Shown one piece after another: positions 25,977-34,988 of a DNA stretch of 64,000 nucleotides. The position numbers were made by a program, and so were the translations under genes. Position 1 is the stretch's first letter. Every line of letters begins with the position of its first letter. The DNA is taken from positions 346,851 to 410,850 of the forward strand of contig NZ_JARYGY010000001.1 of assembly GCF_029906345.1 (NCBI RefSeq), written 5' to 3'. The stretch comes from Aquimarina mycalae (lineage in GTDB: Bacteria; Bacteroidota; Bacteroidia; Flavobacteriales; Flavobacteriaceae). Under the pieces are notes generated by a model, which saw only the letters and a program-made list of their open reading frames with translations, made no database searches and was not told the origin of the DNA.

Positions 25977-27272
25977 ATGAAAAAAGTATTATATATAGCG
26001 TTGTTACTGATCTTCAATTTTGGAAATGTAACAGCACAGCAAACTCCAGCTAAAGCACAATCAGAAGTTATTACTATTTCTGGAGCTATAGCACATATTG
26101 GTAATGGTGAGGTAATCGAGAATAGTATTATTATATTCGAAAATGGAAAAATAACCGATGTAGGTTCTAAAGGAAGTACTGCTACAAAAGGAAAAGTTAT
26201 TGATGCCACTGGGAAACATGTATATCCTGGATTTATAGCACCTAATTCTACTTTAGGACTTGTAGAAATTAGTGCAGTAAGGGCCACTGATGATGATAGT
26301 GAAGTTGGGAGTTTTAATCCTCATATACGTAGTATCATTGCTTACAATGCAGAAAGTAAAATTGTAGAAAGCATGAGACCCAATGGTGTTTTAATTGCTC
26401 AAACAACCCCAAGAGGTGGTTGGATTTCTGGTACATCTTCTATAGTTCAACTGGACGCCTGGAACTGGGAAGATGCCGCAATCAAAACGGATGATGGAAT
26501 TCATATGAATTGGCCAAATCCTTTTACCAGAGGACGTTGGTGGTTAGGAGAAGATCCTGGTTTTAAACCAAATAAAGAGTATACTAAGCAAGTAATTAAA
26601 CTAAAAGATTATATTTCGCAGGCTAGAGCATCTGTACAAGCGGATTCGAATTTAGCAAAAAACCTTCCTCATAAGGCATTGCAAGGTATTTTTGATGGCT
26701 CTCAAATCTTATTTGTACATGTAGGTAACGAAAAAGCTATAATGGATGTAATTGCTTTTTCTAAAGAAAATAACTTTAATAAAGTTGTACTTGTTGGTGC
26801 CTATGAAGCATATAAAGTAGCTTCTCAGCTAAAACAAAATAATATTGCCGTACTAGCATCCAGAACTCACAGTACTCCACGCCATGAAGATGAAGATTAT
26901 GATTTGCCTTACAAAAATGCAAAACTATTAGTAGATGCAGGTGTATTAGTAGGCCTACAAAATAGTGGCCAAATGGAGCGTGCTAATGCTCGTAATTTAC
27001 CTTTTCAAGCAGGAACTGTAGCAGCTCATGGATTGAACAAAGAAAAAGCATTGCAATTAATTACTGGTAATAACGCCAAAATACTAGGAATTGATGCTAT
27101 GGTAGGAACCCTAGAAGTAGGAAAAGATGCTACATTATTCATAAGTATTGGTGACGCATTAGATATGCGAACTAATCAATTAGAAAAAGCTTTTATCCAA
27201 GGACGAGATATTAGTTTAGAGAGCCATCAGACTAAATTATGGAAGAGATATAGTAATAAATACGGCAAATAA
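25977..27272 (+). CDS. Secreted amidohydrolase-family protein lacking the HxH motif
   Basis: The 431-residue product has a signal peptide (MKKVLYIALLLIFNFGNVTAQ) and the amidohydrolase beta-sandwich plus barrel layout (GAIAHIGNGEVIENSIIIFENGKITDVG; closing LITGNNAKILGIDAMVGTLEVGKDATLFIS). Where an active enzyme has HxH it reads FIAPNSTLG, as in the N-terminal half of its neighbour. It may therefore be a non-catalytic partner. I use the ATG at 25977, which opens the signal peptide. An in-frame ATG at 25965 adds four residues. It forms an operon with the 995-residue gene and ends at a strong terminator. Confidence 0.87.
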   Translation: MKKVLYIALLLIFNFGNVTAQQTPAKAQSEVITISGAIAHIGNGEVIENSIIIFENGKITDVGSKGSTATKGKVIDATGKHVYPGFIAPNSTLGLVEISAVRATDDDSEVGSFNPHIRSIIAYNAESKIVESMRPNGVLIAQTTPRGGWISGTSSIVQLDAWNWEDAAIKTDDGIHMNWPNPFTRGRWWLGEDPGFKPNKEYTKQVIKLKDYISQARASVQADSNLAKNLPHKALQGIFDGSQILFVHVGNEKAIMDVIAFSKENNFNKVVLVGAYEAYKVASQLKQNNIAVLASRTHSTPRHEDEDYDLPYKNAKLLVDAGVLVGLQNSGQMERANARNLPFQAGTVAAHGLNKEKALQLITGNNAKILGIDAMVGTLEVGKDATLFISIGDALDMRTNQLEKAFIQGRDISLESHQTKLWKRYSNKYGK

Positions 27273-27303
27273 TAAGGCATTTATATTTACTATTAAAATA
27301 CAA

Positions 27304-27327
27304 AGAGGCGCTATTCCAAGCGCCTCT
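27304..27327. terminator. Bidirectional intrinsic terminator
   Basis: AGAGGCGCT and its complement form a 9-base GC-rich stem with a 6-base loop, followed by a run of T. It lies between the amidohydrolase operon and the convergent gene at 27337. Confidence 0.9.
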
Positions 27328-27336
27328 TTTTTTGTT

Positions 27337-27654
27337 TTAGATTCCTAGTTTTCCCATTTGATGTGCACTCTTATACTTAAGCGCAACTGTAACTCGAACT
27401 GATTCGTATATATCATCACCTCCTTTTGATCTCCATACTGCCTTAACTCCCTCTTTTACTAACCAGGAAAATGAAGGCGTATATGTTGGTCTCGGCACTA
27501 AATGCATTACATTAGAAGCTTCCAGTGCTTCTGCATACATTTCTGCTGCTAGATCACCCAAATCTTCGGTTACATCATACTCTGAAATTGTGTTATTAGG
27601 ATAAAAATAGTTTAAGATTTCCACGACCATTTGGTCATTGTGTAAAGAACTCAT
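27337..27654 (-). CDS. Conserved-looking small soluble protein, unknown function
   Basis: The product is 105 residues with no signal or membrane segment. It is acidic in the first half (ISEYDVTEDLGDLAAEMYAEALEASN) and basic in the second (KAVWRSKGGDDIYESVRVTVALKYKS). I do not recognise a family. Codon use fits the neighbours, and it ends at a terminator, so it is a real gene. It lies upstream of the amidohydrolase terminator on the opposite strand and 122 bases from the aminotransferase start side, with no obvious functional link. Confidence 0.7.
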   Translation of the reverse strand: MSSLHNDQMVVEILNYFYPNNTISEYDVTEDLGDLAAEMYAEALEASNVMHLVPRPTYTPSFSWLVKEGVKAVWRSKGGDDIYESVRVTVALKYKSAHQMGKLGI

Positions 27655-27776
27655 GAAATAAGGTTTTTAAGAGATTAAAAAATGTGTTGATTAAATTTTC
27701 TATACAAATTTTGTAAATTCTTAATCAAAATCACACCCTGTTTTCAGTGAAATTAAAACCCCAATTTCCTTACATC

Positions 27777-28907
27777 CTAATTTTTAAACTCTTTTATATC
27801 TTCAAGAGCGCTTATCAACATATTTACATGATTAAGTGTACAACTTTCGCCCATAATACCAATTCGCCATATTTTACCAGCAAAAGCGCCTAGCCCTCCT
27901 CCTACTTCTATATTGTAGTCGTTCAATAACTTTTTTCTTATTAAAGCTTCATCATTTCCTTCTGGTAAAAAGACAGAATTTAAATTAGGTAAGCGATATT
28001 GCTCTTCTACTAAATACCTGAAGCCCAAATTTTCCAATTTAGTTTTTAATACCTGATGTACTTCTTGATGTCTCTTCCATCTATTTTCCAATCCTTCTTC
28101 CAACACAATCCTTAGAGATTCTCGCAAAGCATAAACAGAGGATACAGGTGCTGTATGATGATAAGCTCGTTTAGCTCCTCCCCAATAATTTTTTACTAAA
28201 CTCAAATCCAAAAACCAACTTTGCACTTTTGTCTTCCTATTTTCCAGTGCTTTTAATGCATCTTCCGAAAAACTAACAGGAGATAATCCTGGAGGTGCAC
28301 TTAGGTTTTTTTGTGTTCCTGTATAGATAGCATCAATATTCCAATCATCTACCCTTAATTCCATTCCGCAATATGATGTCACTGCATCTATCATGAACAA
28401 CCCTCCAGCATTATGAACTAAGTCACTAATTTCTTTTAAAGGTTGCAAAGCACCAGTAGAAGTTTCTGCATGCACTAATGCTACTAATTTAGGCTTCGGA
28501 CATATTTCTAATTTTTTCTTAATATCCTCAGGAGTAATAACATTTCCCCAAGCTGTTTCAATTTTATGAACTTTTGCTCCGCATCTTTCTGCAATATCAG
28601 CCATTCTTCCACCAAAAACACCATTAATACCTATGATAACTTCATCATTAGGTTCTAGTAAATTAACCAAACAAGTTTCCATACCTGCACTACCTGGAGC
28701 AGAAACCACGAATGTCATATGATTTTTAGTTAAGAACGTATCTTGAACCATCGTCTTAACTTCATCCATAATAGTTACAAATTCTGGGTCCAAATGACCA
28801 ATCAATGGAGTTGACATTGCTTTTAACACTCTAGGATGTGCATCAGATGGTCCTGGTCCCATTAATATCCTATTACTTGTATTAAGTTCTGTATACATAA
28901 AATTCAT
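27777..28907 (-). CDS. PLP-dependent aminotransferase, alanine-glyoxylate/serine-pyruvate type
   Basis: The 376-residue enzyme belongs to class-V aminotransferases of the alanine-glyoxylate or serine-glyoxylate group. It has the N-terminal LMGPGPSDAHPRVLKAM, the cofactor Asp in MIDAVTS (Asp 174), the Schiff-base Lys in YTGTQKNL (Lys 200), and the C-terminal Arg-containing IWRIGIMG. It probably transfers amino groups between alanine or serine and glyoxylate or pyruvate in the cytoplasm. Substrate preference cannot be read from sequence alone. An in-frame ATG at 28898 is an alternative start. It is monocistronic. Confidence 0.9.
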   Translation of the reverse strand: MNFMYTELNTSNRILMGPGPSDAHPRVLKAMSTPLIGHLDPEFVTIMDEVKTMVQDTFLTKNHMTFVVSAPGSAGMETCLVNLLEPNDEVIIGINGVFGGRMADIAERCGAKVHKIETAWGNVITPEDIKKKLEICPKPKLVALVHAETSTGALQPLKEISDLVHNAGGLFMIDAVTSYCGMELRVDDWNIDAIYTGTQKNLSAPPGLSPVSFSEDALKALENRKTKVQSWFLDLSLVKNYWGGAKRAYHHTAPVSSVYALRESLRIVLEEGLENRWKRHQEVHQVLKTKLENLGFRYLVEEQYRLPNLNSVFLPEGNDEALIRKKLLNDYNIEVGGGLGAFAGKIWRIGIMGESCTLNHVNMLISALEDIKEFKN

Positions 28908-29132
28908 TTTGTGTGTTACTATATCGTTTTCGTAAATGGAATTGGATAAAGGATATAAAATTAGGTAATTCTAAATATGTCCATTACTCATCATATTTCA
29001 GTATTTGTTAAAAATGTTATTAAAAATGATTATTTAACAACTAGAAGGTCAAATATTATTAGAAAAATATCAAATCAGGAAAAATACACTCTAATTTTTA
29101 TCAAAAAAAATTAAAATCTACCATAAAAAAAC

Positions 29133-29161
29133 ATCCCCATCGGTTATGAACCGATGGGGAT
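29133..29161 (-). terminator. Intrinsic terminator after the DUF6503-like gene
   Basis: A 13-base perfect stem (29133-29145 with 29149-29161) with a 3-base loop lies 33 bases past the stop at 29194. On the minus strand it is followed by GTTTTTTTA. The rest of 28908-29193 holds no gene that I can see. Confidence 0.92.
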
Positions 29162-29193
29162 TAATAAAACTTCTCTTTTTCAATATTAATACT

Positions 29194-30000
29194 TTACAAA
29201 GTATTTGCTTTTTCTTCTGCTGGTTTTTTATATAAAGACGAATCTAATTTTTCAGAACTTACACTTGCATTTACAAAGTTTCTTTCACTTCTCACATCGC
29301 CAACAACACCATCTTTATATTCTTTCCATTTTAATGTTTTAGGAAGTAATAAGCCATTTACATTATTCCAATCAGAATATTCGATCAAGCTTATTTTCTC
29401 ACTACTTTCTTTACTAAAGAATGTTACTGTATACCCTAAATATTTCATCTGGTGCGAGTCTTTTTCATAATACAAGAAATAATTATCCTTTGGAGAATCT
29501 CCAATCGCTTCTCCATAAGAGATCTTATAACCTGGATAAGACACATCTCCTACAATTAGATCATCAACCTTTTCATAGGTGATTCCTTCATCTCCTAATA
29601 CAAAAGGCATTGCATAGAAATAAAACATCAAATTATGATAAAAACGAGGGTTTCCTTTAAAATAAGTTGAATCTTGTTCAAGCCATGCTTCTTTTCCATC
29701 GAAACCTAATACAAATTTATCAGTTTCTATTCTTGCATGTCTAGATTTAAGATCGGTAGTATGTTTTTCATTACCTTCAGGATTAGAAAGCTCAAAAACC
29801 ATTGTTTGTTGTTGATCAAAAGTTTTGATTCCTCCGTGTGCGGTAAATACGGATGCAATATCAGCGGGGAAATCTTTTGAACGATCTTGAATTATTTCTT
29901 CAACTACCTGTTCTTCAACTATTTCTTTTTCTTGAGTAGAAACTTGTTTACAAGAAAATGCGATACTAATTATGATTAGTAATGTGTATATTTTTTTCAT
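29194..30000 (-). CDS. Lipoprotein of DUF6503 type, outer-membrane-lipoprotein-sorting-like fold
   Basis: The 268-residue precursor has a lipoprotein signal (MKKIYTLLIIISIAFSC, Cys 17) and a Glu/Val-rich spacer. The mature domain reads FTAHGGIKTFDQQQTMVFEL...HTTDLKSRHARIETDKFVLGFDGKEAW, a pattern of the DUF6503 group with an LolA/LppX-like fold. These proteins are periplasmic or outer-membrane-bound and may bind a lipid. The family name is from memory and is moderately sure. It is followed by a strong terminator and stands alone. Confidence 0.75.
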   Translation of the reverse strand: MKKIYTLLIIISIAFSCKQVSTQEKEIVEEQVVEEIIQDRSKDFPADIASVFTAHGGIKTFDQQQTMVFELSNPEGNEKHTTDLKSRHARIETDKFVLGFDGKEAWLEQDSTYFKGNPRFYHNLMFYFYAMPFVLGDEGITYEKVDDLIVGDVSYPGYKISYGEAIGDSPKDNYFLYYEKDSHQMKYLGYTVTFFSKESSEKISLIEYSDWNNVNGLLLPKTLKWKEYKDGVVGDVRSERNFVNASVSSEKLDSSLYKKPAEEKANTL

Positions 30001-30070
30001 TATTGAGTTAAGGTTATCTTATTAAGTATGCTATAGTCGTATTACTTACATAACCTTACAATAAAAAGCA

Positions 30071-31333
30071 TTAAGTTTTTTGTTTTTTCTTTTTAGCCGC
30101 AGGAAAGAGGACATTATTAAGAATCAATCGATATCCAGGAGAGTTAGGATGTAGTTCTAACTCAGTTTTTGGATCACCTACTCTATGCTGGTAATCTTCA
30201 GGATCGTGTCCTCCATAAAAAGTAAAAAACCCTTTGCCCTTAATTCCATGGATATACCTGGCCTCGTTATTAGTTCTGTTTTCTCCAAGAACCAGCACAT
30301 TAGATTTAATTTCATTAGGGTCATAAGCCGTTGTTTGCCCCATAAAACCTTTAACTAAAGCGGTATGATTTTGACAAAGCATTGTTGGAATCGGATCCCA
30401 TTTTGCAGAAAAATCCATTAAGGTAAAATAATCTGTTCTTTTAGGAATACGGCGTTTCCTGGTCATATCGATAGACGAAAATTCATATACGTTTGGGCTG
30501 CGTTCTAACTTAAAATCCTTAAACGCAAACGTTTTATTATAATCAATCTTAGACTGATAGCCTGGTTCACTTGGATCCCCATCAAACATGGGTTCGCATA
30601 TATCTATTCCTTCTGCTGCCAAGGCAATCTCAAAACTGTCTGTAGCACTGCACATAGCAAACATAAACCCACCGCCAACAACATAATCTCTAATTTTAAG
30701 TGCAACACCTAATTTTTCTTGTGATACTTTCTGATATCCCAGACTATTTGCTAGTTTTTCGGCATTAGCCTTCTCCCTAATATACCAAGGAGCGGCTCTA
30801 TATGTAGCATAAAACTTACCATATTGACCTGTAAAATCTTCATGATGAAGATGCAACCAATCAAACAATATTAGATTGTCTTCTAAAACTTCTTTATCGT
30901 AAACCGTTTCATAAGGTATTTCTGCAAAAGTCAATACCATCGTAACAGCATCATCCCAAGGTTGATTTCCTTTTGGAGAATACACAGCAATTTTAGGTGC
31001 TTTTTCTAGAATCACTGCTTCCATATTCTTTGACGGACTACTAATTTCTGCTAAAATTTCCTCTGTCTTGGTGGCACTTAATAATTCATAAGAAACACCT
31101 CTAATAGTGCATTCTTTTCTAATGTCTTCTGTATCTGGCAACAAAAAGGAACCTCCTCTATAATTAAGTAACCATTTTACTTTAAGGTCTTTGCTTAATG
31201 TCCAATATGTTATCCCATACGCTTTTAAATGGTTTTGCTGACTTTCAGCATCCATCGGAATCAAAACATATGAAGCATAGGATTGAAAAGTAAATAAAAA
31301 TAACAAAGTATAAATTAGAAACTTACACTTCAT
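30071..31333 (-). CDS. Secreted protein of the flavobacterial 'asparagine synthetase B' group (function unclear)
   Basis: The product is 420 residues with a signal peptide (MKCKFLIYTLLFLFTFQSYAS). In databases this Bacteroidetes family is often named asparagine synthetase B. I see neither an N-terminal Cys glutaminase domain nor the SGG ATP-pyrophosphatase loop, so that name is probably wrong. The mature protein includes an AVYSPKGNQPWDDAVTMVL segment and VGGGFMFAMCSATDSFEIAL, which suggest a glutamine-amidotransferase-like or Rossmann-like fold. I start at the ATG at 31333, one base after the dnaB stop, so it is probably read through from dnaB. Confidence 0.8.
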   Translation of the reverse strand: MKCKFLIYTLLFLFTFQSYASYVLIPMDAESQQNHLKAYGITYWTLSKDLKVKWLLNYRGGSFLLPDTEDIRKECTIRGVSYELLSATKTEEILAEISSPSKNMEAVILEKAPKIAVYSPKGNQPWDDAVTMVLTFAEIPYETVYDKEVLEDNLILFDWLHLHHEDFTGQYGKFYATYRAAPWYIREKANAEKLANSLGYQKVSQEKLGVALKIRDYVVGGGFMFAMCSATDSFEIALAAEGIDICEPMFDGDPSEPGYQSKIDYNKTFAFKDFKLERSPNVYEFSSIDMTRKRRIPKRTDYFTLMDFSAKWDPIPTMLCQNHTALVKGFMGQTTAYDPNEIKSNVLVLGENRTNNEARYIHGIKGKGFFTFYGGHDPEDYQHRVGDPKTELELHPNSPGYRLILNNVLFPAAKKKKQKT

Positions 31334-31334
31334 T

Positions 31335-32882
31335 TTAGAAAGGAACATCGTCATCATCATTAGAGTCATTTATGCTACTCCCGAAAGCTTCATCTGCACT
31401 TGGAAGATGATTTGTACTAAATGGATCTTCTTCTTCTTTGCCATCGTTCATTTTAGAGTGAAACTCAAAAGGAGTACTAAAGTCATCTAAGTTATCAAAT
31501 TTACCTAAGTGACCAATAAATTTTAACCTAATATTTTCTAAACCTCCATTACGGTGTTTAGCTACGATAAATTCTCCTTGACCTTGTGTGGGTGATCTTT
31601 CTTCATCATCCCATTCATCAATCTTATAATATTCTGGTCTAAATATAAATGCTACAATATCGGCATCTTGCTCAATCGCACCAGATTCCCTAAGGTCACT
31701 TAACAACGGTCGTTTACTACCTCCCCGTGTTTCTACAGCTCGCGAAAGTTGTGATAATGCAATTACTGGAATGTTTAATTCCTTTGCAAGGGCCTTAAGG
31801 TTACGAGAAATTGTAGAAATTTCTTGTTCACGATTTCCATTTTTACCACTTCCTCCTGCAGTCATTAATTGAAGATAATCGATAACGATCATTTTAATAC
31901 CGTGCTGAGAAGAAAGACGACGCGCTTTGGCTCTTAAATCAAAAATGGAAAGAGAGGGAGTATCATCAATAAAAAGTGGTGCCTTCTCTAGGTCTTTCAC
32001 TTTTACGTTAAGTTGTTCCCACTCATGTTTTTCCAACTTACCTGTACGCAATTTCTCTGAAGAAAGTCCTGTTTCTGATGATATCAAACGTGTAATAAGC
32101 TGTACAGAAGACATCTCTAACGAAAAAAATGCAACTGGAATATTAGCTCCCACTGCCATATTTCGTGCCATAGATAATGTCAAAGCCGTTTTACCCATAC
32201 CAGGACGCGCTGCAACAATTATTAAATCACTCGGCTGCCAACCAGAAGTAAGCTTATCCAACTTATCAAACCCAGAAGGTACTCCACTCATCCCTTCTTT
32301 ATTCGATATTTCCTGAATCTTTTTCTTAGCCTGAATTACTAAATTCTGTGCCGTTTCTGTTGATCTTTTTATATTTCCTTGCGTTACCTCATACAATCTA
32401 GATTCTGCCATGTCCAAAAGGTCGAAAACATCAGTCGTCTCATCATAAGATTCTTCTATGATTTCGTTTGATATTTTTATCAAACTACGTTGGATATATT
32501 TCTGCAAAATAATCCTTGCATGAAACTCGATATGTGCCGAGGATGCTACCTTTTGAGTTAGTTGTATCAAATAAAATTCCCCGCCTGCTAATTCAAGTTT
32601 TGCATCTTTCTTAAGTTGACTAGAAACCGTTAATAAGTCTATTGGTTCAGAGTTTTCGAAGAGTTTATAGATTGCGTCAAAAATATATTTATGAGACTCT
32701 TTATAAAATACATCAGGATTGAGAATATCTATAATCTCATCAACCCCTTTCTTATCAATCATCATTGCTCCGAGTACAACTTCCTCTAAATCAGTTGCTT
32801 GAGGAGGTATTTTTCCTTTTTCAAGCGAAATTATGTTCCCCCGACCATAATTAACTTGTTGAGTCTGCTGTACTTTTTCCAT
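31335..32882 (-). CDS. dnaB: Replicative DNA helicase DnaB
   Basis: DnaB is the hexameric helicase at the replication fork. The 515-residue protein has the N-terminal helical domain (about 25-125), a linker, and the RecA-like ATPase domain with Walker A ARPGMGKT at 225-232, the Walker B strand MIVIDYLQLM near 335 and the RGGSKRPLLSDLRESGAIEQDAD motif. The C-terminus is a long acidic tail rich in Asp, Asn and Ser ending in DDDVPF, which recalls SSB-type tips. A consensus promoter and an overlapping dyad lie upstream. A DciA-like loader candidate is at 5447. Confidence 0.97.
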   Translation of the reverse strand: MEKVQQTQQVNYGRGNIISLEKGKIPPQATDLEEVVLGAMMIDKKGVDEIIDILNPDVFYKESHKYIFDAIYKLFENSEPIDLLTVSSQLKKDAKLELAGGEFYLIQLTQKVASSAHIEFHARIILQKYIQRSLIKISNEIIEESYDETTDVFDLLDMAESRLYEVTQGNIKRSTETAQNLVIQAKKKIQEISNKEGMSGVPSGFDKLDKLTSGWQPSDLIIVAARPGMGKTALTLSMARNMAVGANIPVAFFSLEMSSVQLITRLISSETGLSSEKLRTGKLEKHEWEQLNVKVKDLEKAPLFIDDTPSLSIFDLRAKARRLSSQHGIKMIVIDYLQLMTAGGSGKNGNREQEISTISRNLKALAKELNIPVIALSQLSRAVETRGGSKRPLLSDLRESGAIEQDADIVAFIFRPEYYKIDEWDDEERSPTQGQGEFIVAKHRNGGLENIRLKFIGHLGKFDNLDDFSTPFEFHSKMNDGKEEEDPFSTNHLPSADEAFGSSINDSNDDDDVPF

Positions 32883-32923
32883 AGCTACGAAAGTAAAAAA
32901 ATTGTAAAGAGATGGTCCTTATA

Positions 32924-32953
32924 CAAAGATAATGAATGTCCACCAGTCATCAA
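32924..32953 (-). promoter_or_regulatory. Housekeeping promoter of dnaB (TTG-N19-TATCTTTG)
   Basis: On the minus strand TTG (32953-32951), 19 bases and TATCTTTG (32931-32924) match the consensus. The dnaB ATG is at 32882, giving a leader of about 35 bases. Confidence 0.72.
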
Positions 32954-32971
32954 CAAATGAACTGTTGATAA
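32949..32971. promoter_or_regulatory. Dyad overlapping the dnaB -33 element, DnaA-box-like
   Basis: ATCAACA (32949-32955) and TGTTGAT (32963-32969) form an inverted repeat with a 7-base spacer, and the -33 TTG of the dnaB promoter lies inside it. The right arm extends to TTATCAACA on the minus strand (32971-32963), one base from the DnaA box TTATCCACA. It may be a repressor site for DnaA or another protein. This is inference. Confidence 0.4.
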
Positions 32972-33050
32972 CTTAATTATTTTGTTAATAAGCACAAAAA
33001 AATCCAAAGTGAGAAACTTCAGATTTTTTCGTCAAGTGATTTTTTAGGGG

Positions 33051-34004
33051 TTAGCCTTTAAAGACTCCCATGTTTGCATATTTATCCATACGCTTTTCTA
33101 CCAATTCTTCTGGTGATAAGTTTTTCATTTCATCATAAGATGTTAAAATTTTGTCTCGAACAGCTTTGAATGTTTTCTCACGATCACTATGCGCTCCTCC
33201 AAGTGGTTCTCTTACAATTTCATCTACCACTTTAAGCTTTGCACTGTCTTTAGCCGTAAGCTTTAACGCTTCAGCTGCGATTTCCTTTTGTTCCCAACTT
33301 CTCCATAAAATAGAAGAGCAATTTTCTGGAGAAATTACAGAATACCAAGCATTCTCTAACATCAATACTTTATCTCCTACTCCAATTCCCAAAGCACCTC
33401 CACTTGCTCCTTCTCCAATAATTATTACAATAATCGGAACTTTAAGACGTGTCATTTCTAAAATATTCCTGGCAATCGCCTCACCTTGGCCTCTTTCTTC
33501 AGCTTCAAGACCTGGATACGCACCTGGAGTATCGATAAAACTTACAACTGGAATACCAAACTTCTCTGCACTTTTCATTAAACGAAGTGCTTTTCTGTAT
33601 CCTTCAGGATTCGCCATCCCAAAATTACGATACTGTCTCGTTTTAGTATTATATCCCTTTTGTTGACCAATAAACATAAAGCTTTGATCACCAATTTTAC
33701 CAAGACCACCGATCATTGCCTTATCATCTTTAACATTCCGATCTCCGTGCAATTCTAAAAAAGATTCTCCACAGATGGCATTAATATAGTCCAAAGTATA
33801 TGGTCGAGATGGGTGTCTAGATAACTGGACACGTTGCCAAGCAGTTAGGTTTTTATAAATTTCCTTTTTAGTCTCGTTCAATTTCTTTTCGATCTGCTTA
33901 CAGGTATCGGTCACATCAACGTCACTCTCTGCACCTATAGCACATGCTTTCTCAAATTGTTCTTCGAGTTCTTTTATGGGGAGTTCAAATTCTAAATATT
34001 CCAT
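33051..34004 (-). CDS. accA: Acetyl-CoA carboxylase carboxyltransferase subunit alpha
   Basis: AccA with AccD transfers the carboxyl group from biotin to acetyl-CoA, the first step of fatty-acid synthesis. The 317-residue length and sequence are standard: the N-terminal helix [15 protein letters not shown], then [53 protein letters not shown] and [30 protein letters not shown] -7 element is present upstream on the minus strand (34050-34043). It is monocistronic, between dnaB and the EamA transporter gene. Confidence 0.97.
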   Translation of the reverse strand: MEYLEFELPIKELEEQFEKACAIGAESDVDVTDTCKQIEKKLNETKKEIYKNLTAWQRVQLSRHPSRPYTLDYINAICGESFLELHGDRNVKDDKAMIGGLGKIGDQSFMFIGQQKGYNTKTRQYRNFGMANPEGYRKALRLMKSAEKFGIPVVSFIDTPGAYPGLEAEERGQGEAIARNILEMTRLKVPIIVIIIGEGASGGALGIGVGDKVLMLENAWYSVISPENCSSILWRSWEQKEIAAEALKLTAKDSAKLKVVDEIVREPLGGAHSDREKTFKAVRDKILTSYDEMKNLSPEELVEKRMDKYANMGVFKG

Positions 34005-34073
34005 ATCAAGAATATATTTTATTTTTAACTAGGGTTAGCGGACAAATATAAAACTTTACTTGGTAAACTAGTA

Positions 34074-34988
34074 TTAAGAACTTTGTCTTTTTATTTTTTT
34101 AAAGTTTTTAAATATTCCATTTAACACGACAGTACCAATAATAATAAGAGCTCCGTAATAAAATCCAGGATTCATTTTTTCTGAATCTCCAAAAATTAAA
34201 AAAGCTAATATTATTCCATATACCGGTTCCAAATTAACCGTTAACATCACTGTATACGGGCTTAAGTACTTCATTACCTGTACAGAACCTATAAAAGCAT
34301 AGGCTGTACAAACTGATGCCAAAATAATAAGGTAAATCCAATCAGTAGAAGATAATTGAAAGAAAGACGCTGAAAAACCTTCATTTTGATTTCCAAAAAA
34401 AGAAATTGCGACTAAATACAATGTTACAAATCCAACACCGCTTAATAATTCATAAAAAGAAATCATCGATGAATTATATTGCTGTGCAATCTTTCCATTT
34501 ATTAATGAAAATACAGAGGATAAAAATGCTGAACATATAGCATATAATATTCCAAGAAAATAATCACCTTCTACATTAAATATTATATATAATCCAGCAA
34601 TTACCATTAAACCAAAAAGAACTTCGTACCAAATCAATTTTCTTTTATAAAATATCGGTTCTAAAATTGAAGTAAAGAATGCTCCTGTAGAAAGTACAGC
34701 CAATGTTATAGATACATTGGAAACCTTTATCGCAGCAAAAAAAGTAATCCAATGTAATGCTATGATAGTTCCTGCAACACATAAGGTTACTAATAGCTTT
34801 CTGGAAATTATTAAAGAGATTTTTCTTAGACGAATAAACAAATAAATAAAACCAGAGGCCATTAACATTCTATACCAAACCAAAGGCAGCGCATCAATGG
34901 ATATTAGTTCTCCCAGTATCGCTGTAAATCCCCATATAAATACTATAAAATGAAGATGAAGGTAATTCTTAAGTTTAACGTTTGGCAT
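34074..34988 (-). CDS. EamA/DMT-family transporter
   Basis: The 304-residue protein has about ten membrane segments in two EamA repeats. The first repeat opens HFIVFIWGFTAILGELI, with the typical ALPLVWYRMLMAS, and the second opens LGILYAICSAFLSSVFSLING. The conserved LEPVYGIILAFLIFGD segment is near the C-terminus. Members export amino acids, nucleobases or other metabolites, and the substrate is unknown here. The start overlaps the end of the LptF/G-like gene by 14 bases, so it belongs to the tgt-lptF/G-eamA run. Confidence 0.92.
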   Translation of the reverse strand: MPNVKLKNYLHLHFIVFIWGFTAILGELISIDALPLVWYRMLMASGFIYLFIRLRKISLIISRKLLVTLCVAGTIIALHWITFFAAIKVSNVSITLAVLSTGAFFTSILEPIFYKRKLIWYEVLFGLMVIAGLYIIFNVEGDYFLGILYAICSAFLSSVFSLINGKIAQQYNSSMISFYELLSGVGFVTLYLVAISFFGNQNEGFSASFFQLSSTDWIYLIILASVCTAYAFIGSVQVMKYLSPYTVMLTVNLEPVYGIILAFLIFGDSEKMNPGFYYGALIIIGTVVLNGIFKNFKKIKRQSS

